DNA from: Podospora comata
Taxonomy: Eukaryota; Ascomycota; Sordariomycetes; Sordariales; Podosporaceae
Length of the DNA stretch: 64,000 nt
Assembly (NCBI GenBank): GCA_017354895.1
Contig: CP071496.1
Location: 3,348,001 to 3,412,000, forward strand
Direction of reading: 5' to 3'
The notes under the pieces are model-generated. The model saw only the letters and a list, made by a program, of their open reading frames with translations, ran no database searches and was not told the origin of the DNA. The position numbers were made by a program, and so were the translations under genes. Positions 10,599 to 21,829 of the stretch are shown one piece after another. Each line of letters opens with the position of its first letter. Within the stretch, counting starts at the first letter, position 1.

Positions 10599-11376
10599 CG
10601 TAGGTTGTTCCTATGTACAAAACAGGTCAGCTCAAGCGTCTCAGACCGCTTCCAGGATAGCGGGGTGACCTACAAGACTCCAATGTCATTAGGCGTATAC
10701 ACCCGACTGGATTGACGCGCTGTTTAAGCCTGTGGATGTTCTTTCTTCCGAGATACGTGATTCAAGAGATGGGTTGGACGGTATTCAGAAGTGAATTGAG
10801 GAAGGTGGTGAATATGGTGAAGAGAAAAATAGTGAGTGACAGGGCGGTGAGGAGGATGGTGAAAAAGGATTGGGAGAGTGAATTCCTGCGCAGGAAGACA
10901 ATATGTAGTTTTACTCGGACGCACAGGCTAGCCTTCAGAGCCCCAAACAAACCGGGACCATCTGATATCAGGAGCAGATTGATATCTACAGAAAGTTCTA
11001 TATCTTTGATTGGGCCCTGGAAGGTTCTACAGGTCCTATTCACTCAAGACTCTTGATATTGTGCCTATCTCCCGTGCCCGTGACTTGAGATAAGGATCCC
11101 GCCCAGCCTTTTCTTTGTCCATTACCCACTTCCTGAGGTGAATGCATATCAGATTGACGTATTGCTCCCGGGTCACTCCTGCAAGGAGTCAACGCTTACG
11201 GAGTGAAGAGAGGTCTCAGGATTAGTGGATAGGTCCCCGCCAGACTCCAACTTCCTGAGTAACAACAAAGCCCCAATCGTCCAACACCTCTCCCATCAAT
11301 CACATCACAGCACTGTCAAAGTTTCCACCAGGTTGACCGTCTCACCATCATCATTCCAACTATTACCACCGCCACG
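10599..11376. other. divergent intergenic region between coiled-coil genes C (-) and D (+)
   Basis: Shared upstream region of two divergently transcribed coiled-coil genes, so a bidirectional promoter is possible. CT-rich tracts with CATCATC and ATCAC lie just before the gene D start, typical of fungal 5' leaders. No gene supported. Confidence 0.45.
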
Positions 11377-12024
11377 ATGTCGCACACGACCAAACCATCC
11401 TACAGCGAGCTCGAGGGTGCTCTGATTCAAGAGCGCCAGGCCAGGACTCGGGCCGAGCAGAGGCTCCATGACCTCACCCGAGATCACCGGTTCAACAATC
11501 GGGTATACTCGGCGAACCGCCTGGTTCTTGAATTGCAAGACGTTCAGCGTGACAGGGAGCTCTACAAGGAGAGACTTCAGACGGCGGAGAACGCGGCTCG
11601 GGAGTGGCAGAGCAGAGCCACTGAGCTCGAAAAGCTCGACGCAGAGGTTTCGCACAGATGCATGATGGAGAAGGCTTTGTTCCAGTTCTCGCTCAATTCT
11701 GCCAGGAAGATCATTGACGATCTGCAACACTCACTTGCTGCCACAGAAGGCCGCTACAAGATTACACAGGAAGGGCTGAGGGAGGAGCGGGATGCTACAA
11801 GGCGTCGGCTTCTACAGGTTGCCGCTGACCATTATGATCATGCTGCCAAGCTCAAGGAGATTGAGTACCACCCGTCAGCGAGCAGCGCCATGATGCTTGA
11901 GGGGTCCAGAGGGACGCTCTCTTTATCGAGCACTCGGGGAGGGGAGGAAAGGGATGCGACCAAGCCAACACTCAGGCACAAGAAGAAGTTTACACATGGG
12001 GTTCAATATGGTGGCTCACAGTGA
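11377..12024 (+). CDS. coiled-coil protein D
   Basis: Single-exon frame of 215 residues starting at ATG 11377 in a good fungal context (CCACG ATG). Residues 8-165 are almost continuous heptads rich in Glu, Arg and Ala (LEGALIQERQARTRAEQRL, REGLREERDATRRRLLQVA). The last 50 residues are Ser/Thr/Lys-rich and probably disordered. It lacks signal peptide, membrane segment and enzymatic motif. The N-terminal pattern is shared with gene C on the opposite strand, suggesting an inverted duplication. It is the only plus-strand member of the cluster without an internal stop. Function unknown. Confidence 0.68.
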   Translation: MSHTTKPSYSELEGALIQERQARTRAEQRLHDLTRDHRFNNRVYSANRLVLELQDVQRDRELYKERLQTAENAAREWQSRATELEKLDAEVSHRCMMEKALFQFSLNSARKIIDDLQHSLAATEGRYKITQEGLREERDATRRRLLQVAADHYDHAAKLKEIEYHPSASSAMMLEGSRGTLSLSSTRGGEERDATKPTLRHKKKFTHGVQYGGSQ

Positions 12025-13006
12025 AAGAGGTCGATAAGGATAAGAGCCAACTGCGGTGCGACCTACTGTCAACCGTCAACATCACCAACATCGGAATTCA
12101 TGCTCAGCACCAGGTTGGCCTGGGTACTTATATTGGGTAGCCGTCAATATATGATACCATTCAGCCCCTGGCCTGCTCTTTTGCTTTTGTGTCGCGATCT
12201 TCTGCTATGAAAGCTCTGCCCACCACCATCAGTCATATGACCAGACTTGAGATTTCCATCATGTTTGTCTGCTGTAGAACTTGGCGAGAATAACATCAGT
12301 CAAAGATGGCAAGCTGTACTGACTCACAGTTTATACTGTTTGAGCCAAGCTACTACCCATGTGTTTCATGACTAACTATATGTTACAGCCAAGGAACCTG
12401 GAAGGGAACTGTTCCACCTTGCCTTACGGCAACTAAGTATACTAACAGCTTCAAGTTTTCGTCTGCTGGTGTATTAACTACATCAATTCCAGGTTGGCAA
12501 CATGGCATCTTCCGGGCATGATATTGTGAACTGCAAATAGGGGCGAGATAAAGTAATGACCAGCCACCATGGTGCGAAACACGAAGGCTTAGTATTCACG
12601 ACGGTTGAACCTTTCGGAGTTGGCCACAGTGGCGCGATTTTGGCCTTCGGTCAACAGAGAACCCCCCGTGGTACCTGCAGTACCATATCACGATATCAGT
12701 AACTTGAAGGCACCAGGGCTTCCTTATCTGGACCCCCTCCTTCGCGGGCTTATCTCGGAGTGGAAGTGAATTGTTGCTCCCGGTAAGGGGATCCGGATCC
12801 CACTGTCCTGCCCAGCCAGCAAGTATCTCTTGCAGCGTGGTCTGCAGCCCGCTGATCCCTCAGTCTTGGTACGAACACGAACAACTGGCCATTCTTCTTA
12901 CCTTCTTCTCCATCGGCCGGTTGACCACCCGCCTCATATTTTCCCTCCCATACCTCTCTTGACACCAGTCACCGCGAACAAGATACTTCAGAACGGCACG
13001 ACCAAG
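12025..13006. other. spacer between coiled-coil genes D and E
   Basis: No gene supported. The last 100 bp before 13007 are CT-rich and resemble the leader of gene D, consistent with a paralogous promoter region. Confidence 0.4.
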
Positions 13007-14069
13007 ATGTCCGGTCACGACATTTCGCCCCACAACAGCGCGCTCTCACCCACGGACAAGGCTCACTACCAACAACTAGTGAAGGACATGAAGCAGAATG
13101 CCGAGAACTGGGAAGCCTGAGCCAAAGAGGCGCTCGCTTTGCTCGGCTGGGCCCCGCCAACCTCTGTGAGCCAGCGCCAGTTGGTGGAGGCCTTCGACGC
13201 TGGGCTGAAGGATCACGCCACAGCCATCACGAATATCCAACAAAGCAACTCCTCCTTGCGAAATCAGCTTAAGCTAGCTCGACAAGCCCAAGCCGAGAAT
13301 GATATGGAGTGGCAGAGCCAAGTCCAAGAGTTGACCGGCAAACTCAAGGCTGCGTAGCGAGCCCGTGCAAGCGCCCAGGCCGCCATCCAAGAGGAGTTGA
13401 ATATGCTGAGAAATCGAATCACGAAGGAACAGCAGGCGCACAAGGTGACGAAACAAAAGCTTGAGAGGGAAAAGGAGTTGGCCGAGTGCCACAAGACGGC
13501 CCTCCAGACCAAGCTGAAGGATGGACAGACAAATCTCGAGGACAAGCTGAAGGCCAGCACGGCTGAGTGGGACAGGGTGAGGGCTCGAGAGAGAAGTCTC
13601 ACAGCTGAAACAGGAGCTCGGGGCGCTCAGATATGATCTCAGGGAAAAAGATGAGCCCACTCGAGAGGTGCTCTTCACCGGACAACGCGATCGCTTCAGC
13701 ACTCCCAGCACTCAGTGCCAAGTGCAGGCTACCTCTGCTGGGTTGATCTGGGAACTCATTCTCGAGGATGGCAAAGAGTTTATCGCTGATACTTGGGTTT
13801 ATTTCTTCAACCGCCCTTTCAAGCTGGCTTGGGTCATGATTATCTGTGGGGCACCAGACAAAGAGCCCAGGCTTTCACCAGACCCAGACCGGTTTGCTTT
13901 TAAGGCTAGATTTCCTTACTGTTTACTTTTAAACCAACAACTAATTACTGTATCACCAATTTGTTTACCATTTCTGGCCACTTTGGCCTCACTCTCGCAG
14001 CCAGTCACTTGCCTAGGTCACCAGCCCAACATTTATCTGGTGGGTCGTCATGTTGATTGGCTACCGTAG
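13007..14069 (+). pseudogene. coiled-coil gene E, interrupted (paralogue of F)
   Basis: The frame opens at ATG 13007 and reads as heptad-rich coiled coil. It has an in-frame TGA (after NAENWEA, 13118-13120), a TAG (after GKLKAA, 13356-13358) and a shift of frame near 13600. After the shift the sequence continues open as QLKQELGALRYDL, then a C-terminal block WELILEDGKEFIADTW followed by YFFNRPFKLAWVMII. Aligned with gene F, the TGA faces Arg and the TAG faces Gln, so both fit C-to-T changes (CGA, CAG). The C-terminal block is also present in F and looks like an amphipathic or membrane-anchoring tail. Decayed gene; original function unknown. Confidence 0.6.
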
Positions 14070-14985
14070 CTGGCTCTGTGCTGGCTGTTTATGGGACTTG
14101 GTGTATGCCAGGAATCAACAAGCTCGGCCATGAGAAGTGAGCGAGGTTTCTACAGCAAAGACGAATACGTAAGGGAGGTGAAAGGAGAGTGCCTTGGGTA
14201 GTTATCGTAGTTGCTGGTAAGGGTTCTCACGTCACCCTCGTACCAACTATATCAGTCTAGTGTGGAAAGATCCTCCTCGGTGGTCCAATACCTAGCAATT
14301 GAAGTTGTGACTGTGCCAAAAAAAAAATCGTTAAAGCTATGCTTATCAATCGCTCCTTTCATGTGCTTCTGCTACTATTAATCTACTCTTCTGCGGTTAT
14401 CTGTTCTCAACGTCGATTTGAGAGCTCTGGAGGTCGCCGACATGTCAGTGTTGGTATATAGGTACGAAGCTGCACCAGATGCACATAACAGCAGACCGCA
14501 TGGCGATGGTCGAGTTTGGGGGCCTTTTATTTGAAATCATTACAAATCAATCTGCTGGCTATCTTGGAGAGGAATACCAGTGGCATTGGGAGTAGATATT
14601 TCCTGTCCTGCCTGTCTTGAAAATATTATCTGCCTTCGCCCTCTTCATCCTACGTGCACCTCCAGCTTGCGATCGGACCTCATATTTTCCACTGCAACTT
14701 TTACTTTCACAGATCATATGCAACCCTCATACAGCTCGCGGTCGAGGCTTCTCTCTGCTCGATAGACGCGAGTGACACTGTGAGTTCCCACCTGGGCGCC
14801 TCCCAGTCACCACTAAGCGCTACAAGAATCACAACTCTCCCGGGCATCCGTATTTTGCTCCCGATCTCTCTCCCGGGCCCAGCACAGCTCTTGTCGACCT
14901 CCATCCCCAGACACACAACATACCAGTCTTCGGCACAAACAACGCGAGCTAAGCCTTCTCGATTCAATCTTCTTAGTAGAGCAAG
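14070..14985. other. spacer between coiled-coil genes E and F
   Basis: No coding unit is supported. A short A-run (about 14318-14328) and CT-rich leader sequence before gene F are the only visible landmarks. Confidence 0.4.
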
Positions 14986-16150
14986 ATGTCCCAAACTCGC
15001 CTCCCCGGAGCTCTGGCTTGCTCAATGAGCAATCACGCTGAGGTCGATCTACTCAAGCACCGTATTCGGGAGTTGGAGGAAAAGAAGGTCCAGCACAAGG
15101 AGAAGCTTCATCGCATAAAGAGGAATGCCGAAGAGTGGGAGAATCGAGCCAAGGCCTGTCTCACGCATGATGGGTGACCGCCTCACCCAAGTCTTCGCCA
15201 ACAAGATCTCCTGGACGCCTTCGACGTCGCTGCGAAGAAACACGCTGCTCAGCACAAGGAGAAGCACCATGAGCTTCAGCGCCTTCGTCAGCAGCTTGCC
15301 AGTACAGATCATGATCGTGCCAACGCCAACAAGACGACGGATTGCCAGATCCAGGCCCTGAAAACACAGTTAGCCAATGAGCAACAAGTCCGCGCCAAGA
15401 CTGAAGCCTCGATGCAGGCCCAGTTGAAGGGTTTGCGCGACGAACTCAACAAGGAGAAGCAGGCCCACGAGGTGACCCAGAAGGCTGCCAAACACTGGGA
15501 GTCTCTCCGAGCCAAGGATCTTGAGACCTTGAAGGTCAAGCTGGCGGAGGCCAAGAATTACTACGACAGCAAGCTTGCGGAGGCGAAGAATAGGCTCGAC
15601 AAGAAGCTCGTGGAGATCAACAAGGAATCCGATACCAAGCTCAAGACCGCCCAAGCCAATTGGAACCCAGAGAGAACTGCCTTCAAGGCCAATGTCGTGG
15701 AAGCTGAACACAAGGCGCTCGAGGCCAAGATCTCACTGGATATCCTCGCTTCCGACAACCACAATCTCGAATCCAGCCTCAATGTCTTGGGAGAATTGGA
15801 ATCTGAGAGTCAGCAACACGTGGTTGAGCTTCGCAGGCGATCCTAGGAAGCCCATGAAGCTCATCTAGAAGCCCAAGCCGAGATTCGAAACTACCAGAAG
15901 CTACTTGAAGAAGCCCTAGCTGTCCGCAACGAGGCGCTTGAGCAGTTGGAAGCCTCGAACGCTGGGTTCTACGCCAACCGCGACGTGCAGTCCCCTCATT
16001 TCGAGGAGGTTTTGGCGGACCCGGTTTGGGAGCGCATTGCTAAAGATGGCATTCGGTTTATCAGCCGAGGCCTGGGCCTATTTCTGTGAGAAGCCCTTTA
16101 GAGCTATCTGGGTGCTCAAGATTTGGTGGGCTGTCTTGCTGCTGGATTAG
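14986..16150 (+). pseudogene. coiled-coil gene F, interrupted (paralogue of E)
   Basis: A single frame from ATG 14986 to 16089 (368 codons) is coding in character throughout but contains a TGA (15175-15177) and a TAG (15844-15846). It parallels gene E: NAEEWENRAKACL against NAENWEA-stop-AKEALALL, and LRDELNKEKQAHEVTQK against LRNRITKEQQAHKVTKQK. Central repeats such as LAEAKNYYDSKLAEAKNRL form a long coiled coil. The C-terminal block matches that of gene E only if the frame changes near 16065 (WERIAKDGIRFI, then AWAYFCEKPFRAIWV). The coding character is well kept despite the stops, so inactivation appears recent. Function unknown. Confidence 0.6.
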
Positions 16151-17589
16151 TCCGTCGTTCCCCAATGGGATCCAAGAATTGGACTTGAGGTTCTCAACAT
16201 GAAGACATTCTCATCATCCGGAGGAGTTACCAGTTTGTTTACAATGCACAGCCCTCGTCTGTAAGGCGGTGGACAAGCTAGTGGCAACTGGGTCGGTGGT
16301 GGGTTTGTGGACGCCGCTCATGAAGCATGAGATGCTGTTGCTAGCAATTTAGTCTCAGCATATATCATCACACCAAAGGACCAGTGATACGACAATGCGA
16401 ACATTTTTTTTATTTTATTTTTTTACATGTATCGTGATATGGTTATGCACGACTTGGAGTTTGCGCGGTTTGGTCGATGGTTTGGTATATGACTCGGTCT
16501 TCTTTTATATACCCTAGGCACCGACCCCAATTGATTTTGTTGGAGTTTCAAGCATGTGTCGCCTGTTGTCCCGAAAGTTGTATAATCAGCATCAGCGATA
16601 CGTGAACAGTGATCGAGCTCGACAACAGTGATGTGCTGTCTGGATAAGATTTGGGGGCCTTGTGGGGGCATACGCTCTGATAGGCGGGTTTTTCTGTACC
16701 CAAAATAGCCCAGGGATGCCGTCAGCGCCTTGGCATCTTATCAAGCATTCTTGGCATGCGAGCTTAATTTGTGAAAGTGGGCAGGATGAACTGAACCGGC
16801 CATCAGTCGAGCAGCAAGAGTCGGAGCTTCGGTGAGGCAGATGATACTGGTCGTCAGATAAGAATGAGTCCTGTGCCGCAGCTGGGAAAGCTGGCGTGCG
16901 GCCAATTCCCAGTGTCTTCTGATTGGGTGCTAAGTTACGGGCCTGTTAAGCATTCTAGCCCAGTGTCCACCAGTCGTCTACTCTTGTCGCCAATAGTAGT
17001 AGGCACCCATCATCACCAGCACAGCCCTCCATGCCGAACTACACAATGTAGCTAATAGCTGTCTACCAACCTCTCTTAGAGTTACTATTCTCGCTTTCCG
17101 AGACCACCCTTACATCGATTCAGAAGAACACTTTATCAGCCTTATCAGCACGATGGGCGCAAATTACCGAACCCTGCGACTGCTGACATCGCCAAACGTT
17201 TGCTAACAAAAGAGAGAGTTCCAGTTTGCTGACGACCCGCTCCGGCGAGGTGACAGTCCAGCCAAAATGTTCCCTGCCAAACGCCAAGCTTCTGCGCCAT
17301 CGCCAGAGCCAGCCTTCCCTTGTATCGCCATGGTCTCGCCTGTCATGTCAGCAACATGATACGAAGGCAGCAACCCCAGGGAGATCAAACTGTGCCCCTT
17401 TGATGCTCTCTTGCCAGAGGGTTGATAGCCACAGTTATCCCTCTTCTTTGGCACTTATGACTGCCTTTACTTCTTCGCTTCCAGGAACCTCGATATCATC
17501 CATTCGTGTACGCCAAACAGACCCGGAGAGGCGATTCATACTGCCTGTCGGGCACATTACTCGGCATCTAAGACCTTTTGGCACCACCA
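16151..17589. other. intergenic between the coiled-coil cluster and the MscS-type gene
   Basis: No supported gene. Contains a T-rich tract (about 16405-16425), possibly near the 3' end of gene F. The 17.1-17.6 kb part is the probable 5' leader of the channel gene. Confidence 0.4.
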
Positions 17590-19983
17590 ATGACAATGGA
17601 ACCCACGGGGAAAACTGTCGGGGTCTTTGGGTCCGCCCCATTGCTGGACGAAGGGAAGGGTAGCATGTCCCAACCAGGAGACAACAAACCGGACTACACC
17701 ACAGCCACGACCACATATCGAATATACATTTGGAAGAATGCCTACAAGTTCATCCGCTTCCTCATTATCTTCGGCTTTGTCGGTATCATACTTGCCATCC
17801 CGGTGATTGTAATTGGCAACAAAGACATCATCAAGAAGGAAGATGCCCTCGACGACGAACAGTTCTTCGCGCAGAGGTCTGAAAAGACAGTCTACTACAT
17901 CTTCGTGTGGCTTCTGGTCACTTGGGTGTGCTTCGCCATTACGTATATCTTTGCGAGTGCCTTGCCGTACATCTTTAGGCTGGTGGCACGTTATGTGAAC
18001 CCGGCACATATGCGCTATTGGCGCATCATCAGGACATTGCGACGCCCTATCTGCATCTTTGTCACCATATGCTGCTCCTATATTGCGTACATTATTGTAG
18101 GTCAAATCCTAGTCATACCAAAGTTTGATCTCACTGACACATGACAGACTGTCTGGGTAGATCGTCTTGAGCTTGCCATGATCTACGATCTTCCCGAAGG
18201 CGATGTCGGCTGGGTTGACCTAATCGACGACTTCCTCGAGCAGGGCACCCTCTGGGCTGGCTTCTACTTTGTCTGGAAGATCGTTATGCTCTACATCACC
18301 ATCCACTTCCACAGCCGCTCGGACCACACCAAGATCGCCCACTCCAAGGATATGCACAACGCTCTCATGGCGCTCTACGAGGCCTCGATATACCTCTACC
18401 CCGTTGGCACCCCCGAGTTTACCGAGGAGGACATGATGATCAGCAACGCTACCATGGCTGGACACGGCGAGCACCGCATTCGTGCCACTCGTTATCTTGC
18501 CCGACTCGGGGTGGACTCGTATGGCATCACCTCCTTCTTCGGCAACTTCCTCTCGAGCGATCCCAAGTCCCACTGGCTCCGTCCTTCCTCGAGCTACGCC
18601 ACTGTCGAGCGCGCTATTGCGAACCCAAAGTCAGCTGCCGCCTTGGCACGTCGCATCTGGATGTCCATGGTTTCTGTGGGCAAGACGACCCTCACCGCCG
18701 AGGACATCGCCGAGGTTCTCGGCCCCTTCCGCAAGGAAGAAGCCGAAAGATACTTCAAGGTCCTCGACGAAGCCGAAATTGGCGACCTCAAACTGGAAGA
18801 AATGGAGTGGACCGTCGCCGAAGCCGGCCGCATCCGCCAAAACATCTACAAGAGCATGCACAACGCAGACCACTGCATCAACACCTTCGACTGGGTCATG
18901 CTCGCCGCCCTCGCCGCCATAATGGTCTACTTCATCCTCATCTTCTGGGTCCCCTCCCTGAAATCAATCCAAGAAACCGTCAAATTCCTCGGCTTCGGCC
19001 TCACCTTCGCCGTCGGCCGAACCATCCACCATTTCCTCGCAGGCTGCATCTTCATCCTGTTTGACCACCCTTACGACATAGGCGACAGAGTCGAGCTCTG
19101 GTCCGGCCAGCAAAAACAATCCGTCTCCTTGATCGTCGTTAGAACCTCACTCCTCTACACAGTCTTCAAACGCGTCGACAACTGGATGGAACTCCAAGCA
19201 GGCAACGAATGGCTCCAGCAGTGCCGCATCGAGAACGTCACCCGCTCCGGGTCGAACCGTCAAGCGGTAAGTTTCAATATTGACGTCAAGACCTCGTTCA
19301 AAGACCTCCAGTATCTCAAGTCGGAGCTTGAGGCTTTCCTCAAGCATCCAGACAATAAGAGGGACTACCTCCCCAACCTCGCCCTCGCGATTGTTGGGCT
19401 GGGGGAGATGAACATGCTTGAGATGCGCTGCATCGTTACGCACAGGTCAAACTGGTCTAATGAACCGTTGCGCGCGGCGAGGAGTATGAAGTTCATGTGT
19501 GCTTTGGTCGCTATCACGAGGCAGATCCCGCTTGGTAGACCTGATCAGGGGACGATAGGGAGGGACTTTAACCCTGCTCACTATGTCATGATGACGCCTG
19601 AGGAGGCTAAGATGAATGTTGAGAGTGTCAAGCAACAGGCGGAGGCTGACCGGTGGGATTTCAAGAGTGGCGGTAGCAGTGGTGATGAGCCTGTTATTGA
19701 TCTGAGAGGTGTGTCGAGAGATGGGGATCTGAGCGATGACGAGATAATCAGGAGGGCGATGGAGGAAGCAGAGAAGAAGAGGGTTGAGACGGCGAGGAAG
19801 GAAGCTGAAGAATTGGCTGCGAGGCAGGCGCTTGGGAAGCTGCCGCCTTTGCCGAGGGTTGGTCCTCCCCCGAGAGTGACGGGTGGAAGCCCGCCACCGA
19901 AAATTGGGATGACGTCTGGGTTTGATTCAGCAGGTGCTCAGGGTAGTGGGGGGTTGAGAAGTGTGCCACATTATAGGGTCTAG
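17590..19983 (+). CDS. MscS-family mechanosensitive ion channel (Msy1/Msy2-like), 2 exons
   Basis: Exons 17590-18096 and 18148-19983 encode 780 residues. The 51-nt intron (GTAGGT...TGACAG) joins SYIAYII to TVWVDRLEL. The first in-frame ATG (17590) is used. Four to five hydrophobic helices in the first 300 residues are followed by an EF-hand-like stretch (LTAEDIAEVLGPF, then KVLDEAEIGDLKLEEME). The pore-lining helices and the MscS beta domain follow (FDHPYDIGDRVELW, then IENVTRSGSNRQAVSF). The C-terminal 130 residues are charged and Pro-rich, likely cytosolic. Fungal members of this family sit in the ER and release Ca2+ during hypo-osmotic swelling, and the EF-hand is a family trait. Length fits the usual 750-950 residues. 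The function is a confident family inference. Confidence 0.92.
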
Positions 19984-20406
19984 TATCGGACATGGCCTCG
20001 CGGAGAGATAATACTGTTTACATAATACTTTGCTCACCCATCTTGAAACCTAATTCATGTGGATTGTAGCGAGTAATCAAATATATATGTGGGAAGTGAA
20101 AGAGAAAGTCACGACGAATGAGAATTGGTGTGAAGAGATAACCCTTAATTTCTGATAGGCCAATTCAGATTCATTCAAGGAATCAAGGTACGTGGCGGTC
20201 CTGGAGGTGGTAGTTATGCCAATCGGTGGGTACCTAGCATAACTTGGAGTTTGCGTGGAAGAAAACGTAAAATGCGATGAGTACTTGCTACACCCGTTGA
20301 ATGAATGTGCACATACAGCGGTGGGTGGTCTGACGGAGTTCCCCTTGCCTGGATTAGGTACTGAAAAGTAATAATGTGTTGTAGACTCTTTTTGTCCAGT
20401 GTAATA
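19984..20406. other. convergent intergenic region
   Basis: Shared 3' region of the channel gene (+) and the DUF4185-like gene (-). AT-rich sequence near 20080-20100 may hold polyadenylation signals. No gene. Confidence 0.45.
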
Positions 20407-21829
20407 TCATGCAAACTCCACCCTCAACACTTCAATATGGTTGTTGTTCGTATAAGACACCACCAGCGTCTTCCCCGTCTCATCCAAATACGGGTGTGCC
20501 ACCCCGGCATACACCAACCCATCATCAATAGGCATCGCCTGGAAAATCTGCACATCCGGCGTCCAAGGCCCTTCCAAGTTGTCCGCCGTCCGGATAAACA
20601 CCGCCCCACCAGCTACAACACCAAGCACAGTCAGCCGTCCGTCACTCAATCCCAAGCATCCTTCAGGTAGACTCACCAATCCCCAAATGCACAAGCAAAT
20701 AACACCCCCAATACTCACTCCAATGCACCTGCCCCTGTCCACTCCCCCACATAACCGACGTCTCAGTATCAAACCGATCCAGCACCTGCTTCCTCCACCC
20801 CTTCTGCTTTCCCCAATAGTACTCATACGCCCCCAAATCAAACGCCTTCTTCGCCTTCACCCTAGCAAGGTAGTGGTAGTTGATGGTACTCCAATCCTTG
20901 ATATAATCCGGTGGCCCACCCCAAATATAGATATACTCCGAATTCTCATCCCGATACGCAATCTGATCACCATATCTGGCATATTTCTTCGAGTCCCACC
21001 ACCAACCTTGACTGCCGTACCGGTGTGTAACGGTAGGGACCTCGTCGATGAGCTCAACTCGCGCCACGCCAGCACCGATTAAACCGCGGGATTCATTCCC
21101 ATTCTGTCTTCCATCAGCACAATACGATCCCTCACAAGAGCACTGGAAACTTACCACCAGGTAATAGAGCACCCCCATCCCCGTCTCCTCGTCAACCTCA
21201 CACAAACTCGTCCCCCCAAACCCATACTGGTTCGTCTCCCCCCACTCCTCATTAAAAGGCACAAACTGCAATTGATGTGGCACCGGCTCGTCGTCATTGA
21301 GATGGAGGTCCACCACCGTCAGTGGGTCGTCCGTGAGCAAAGAAATAGAATCCCGAACCATGCCGTGAAAGCCGGGCGGGTCAAGAAACATGTCTGTCAC
21401 CCCTGGGGCAGCCCATAACGTGTCCCCAAAGATGGAGTACCATTTCCCTCCCAACTTGCCCGCAAACCCCAAGTCGCGGTGAGAGCACGAATTGTTGGCT
21501 ATTTGGTAGCCCAGCCAGGTGACGTTTTCGATGTTGTTGGCTAGGGGGTTGGTGCCCGAGGGGAGGGTGTTGTCTATTACGACTTTGCTGGGGAGTGTTG
21601 CGGTGGCGGTGTTGTCGAGCGCGGTGGTAGTTGTGACTGCTTCCGTGAGGGATGTGACCGGTTGGGTGGTGGTGGTTGATAACGTGGAATTTGTCGGGCT
21701 GACTACTGCCACAACCACTTCAGGGGATGTCGTTGTCGTAGTCGCGTTCTGTGGTTCTGGACAGGCGTATGATCCTATCAGGCCAGAGATGATGACGGCG
21801 GTTAGCCGGTGCATCCTCGAACCAGTCAT
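20407..21829 (-). CDS. secreted DUF4185-like beta-propeller protein (3 exons)
   Basis: Exons 21829-21155, 21103-20677 and 20612-20407 encode 435 residues. Introns are 51 nt (GTAAGT...GACAG) and 64 nt (GTGAGT...TTGTAG). Residues 1-22 form a signal peptide (LTAVIISGLIGSYA). A Thr/Ser/Val-rich, probably O-glycosylated linker of about 90 residues follows. The globular part contains SHRDLGFAGKLGGKWYSIFG, TNQYGFGGTSLCEVDEETGM and IYIWGGPPDYIKDWS, and ends AHPYLDETGKTLVVSYTNN. This resembles DUF4185 / GH43-like five-bladed propellers found in fungal secretomes. No catalytic assignment is possible from sequence alone. The first intron keeps the frame open when retained (see findings). Confidence 0.78.

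Noticed and set aside
17226-17663. 145-codon plus-strand frame overlapping the start of the channel gene
   Set aside because: Different frame from the MscS-type protein and no domain; part of its 5' leader.
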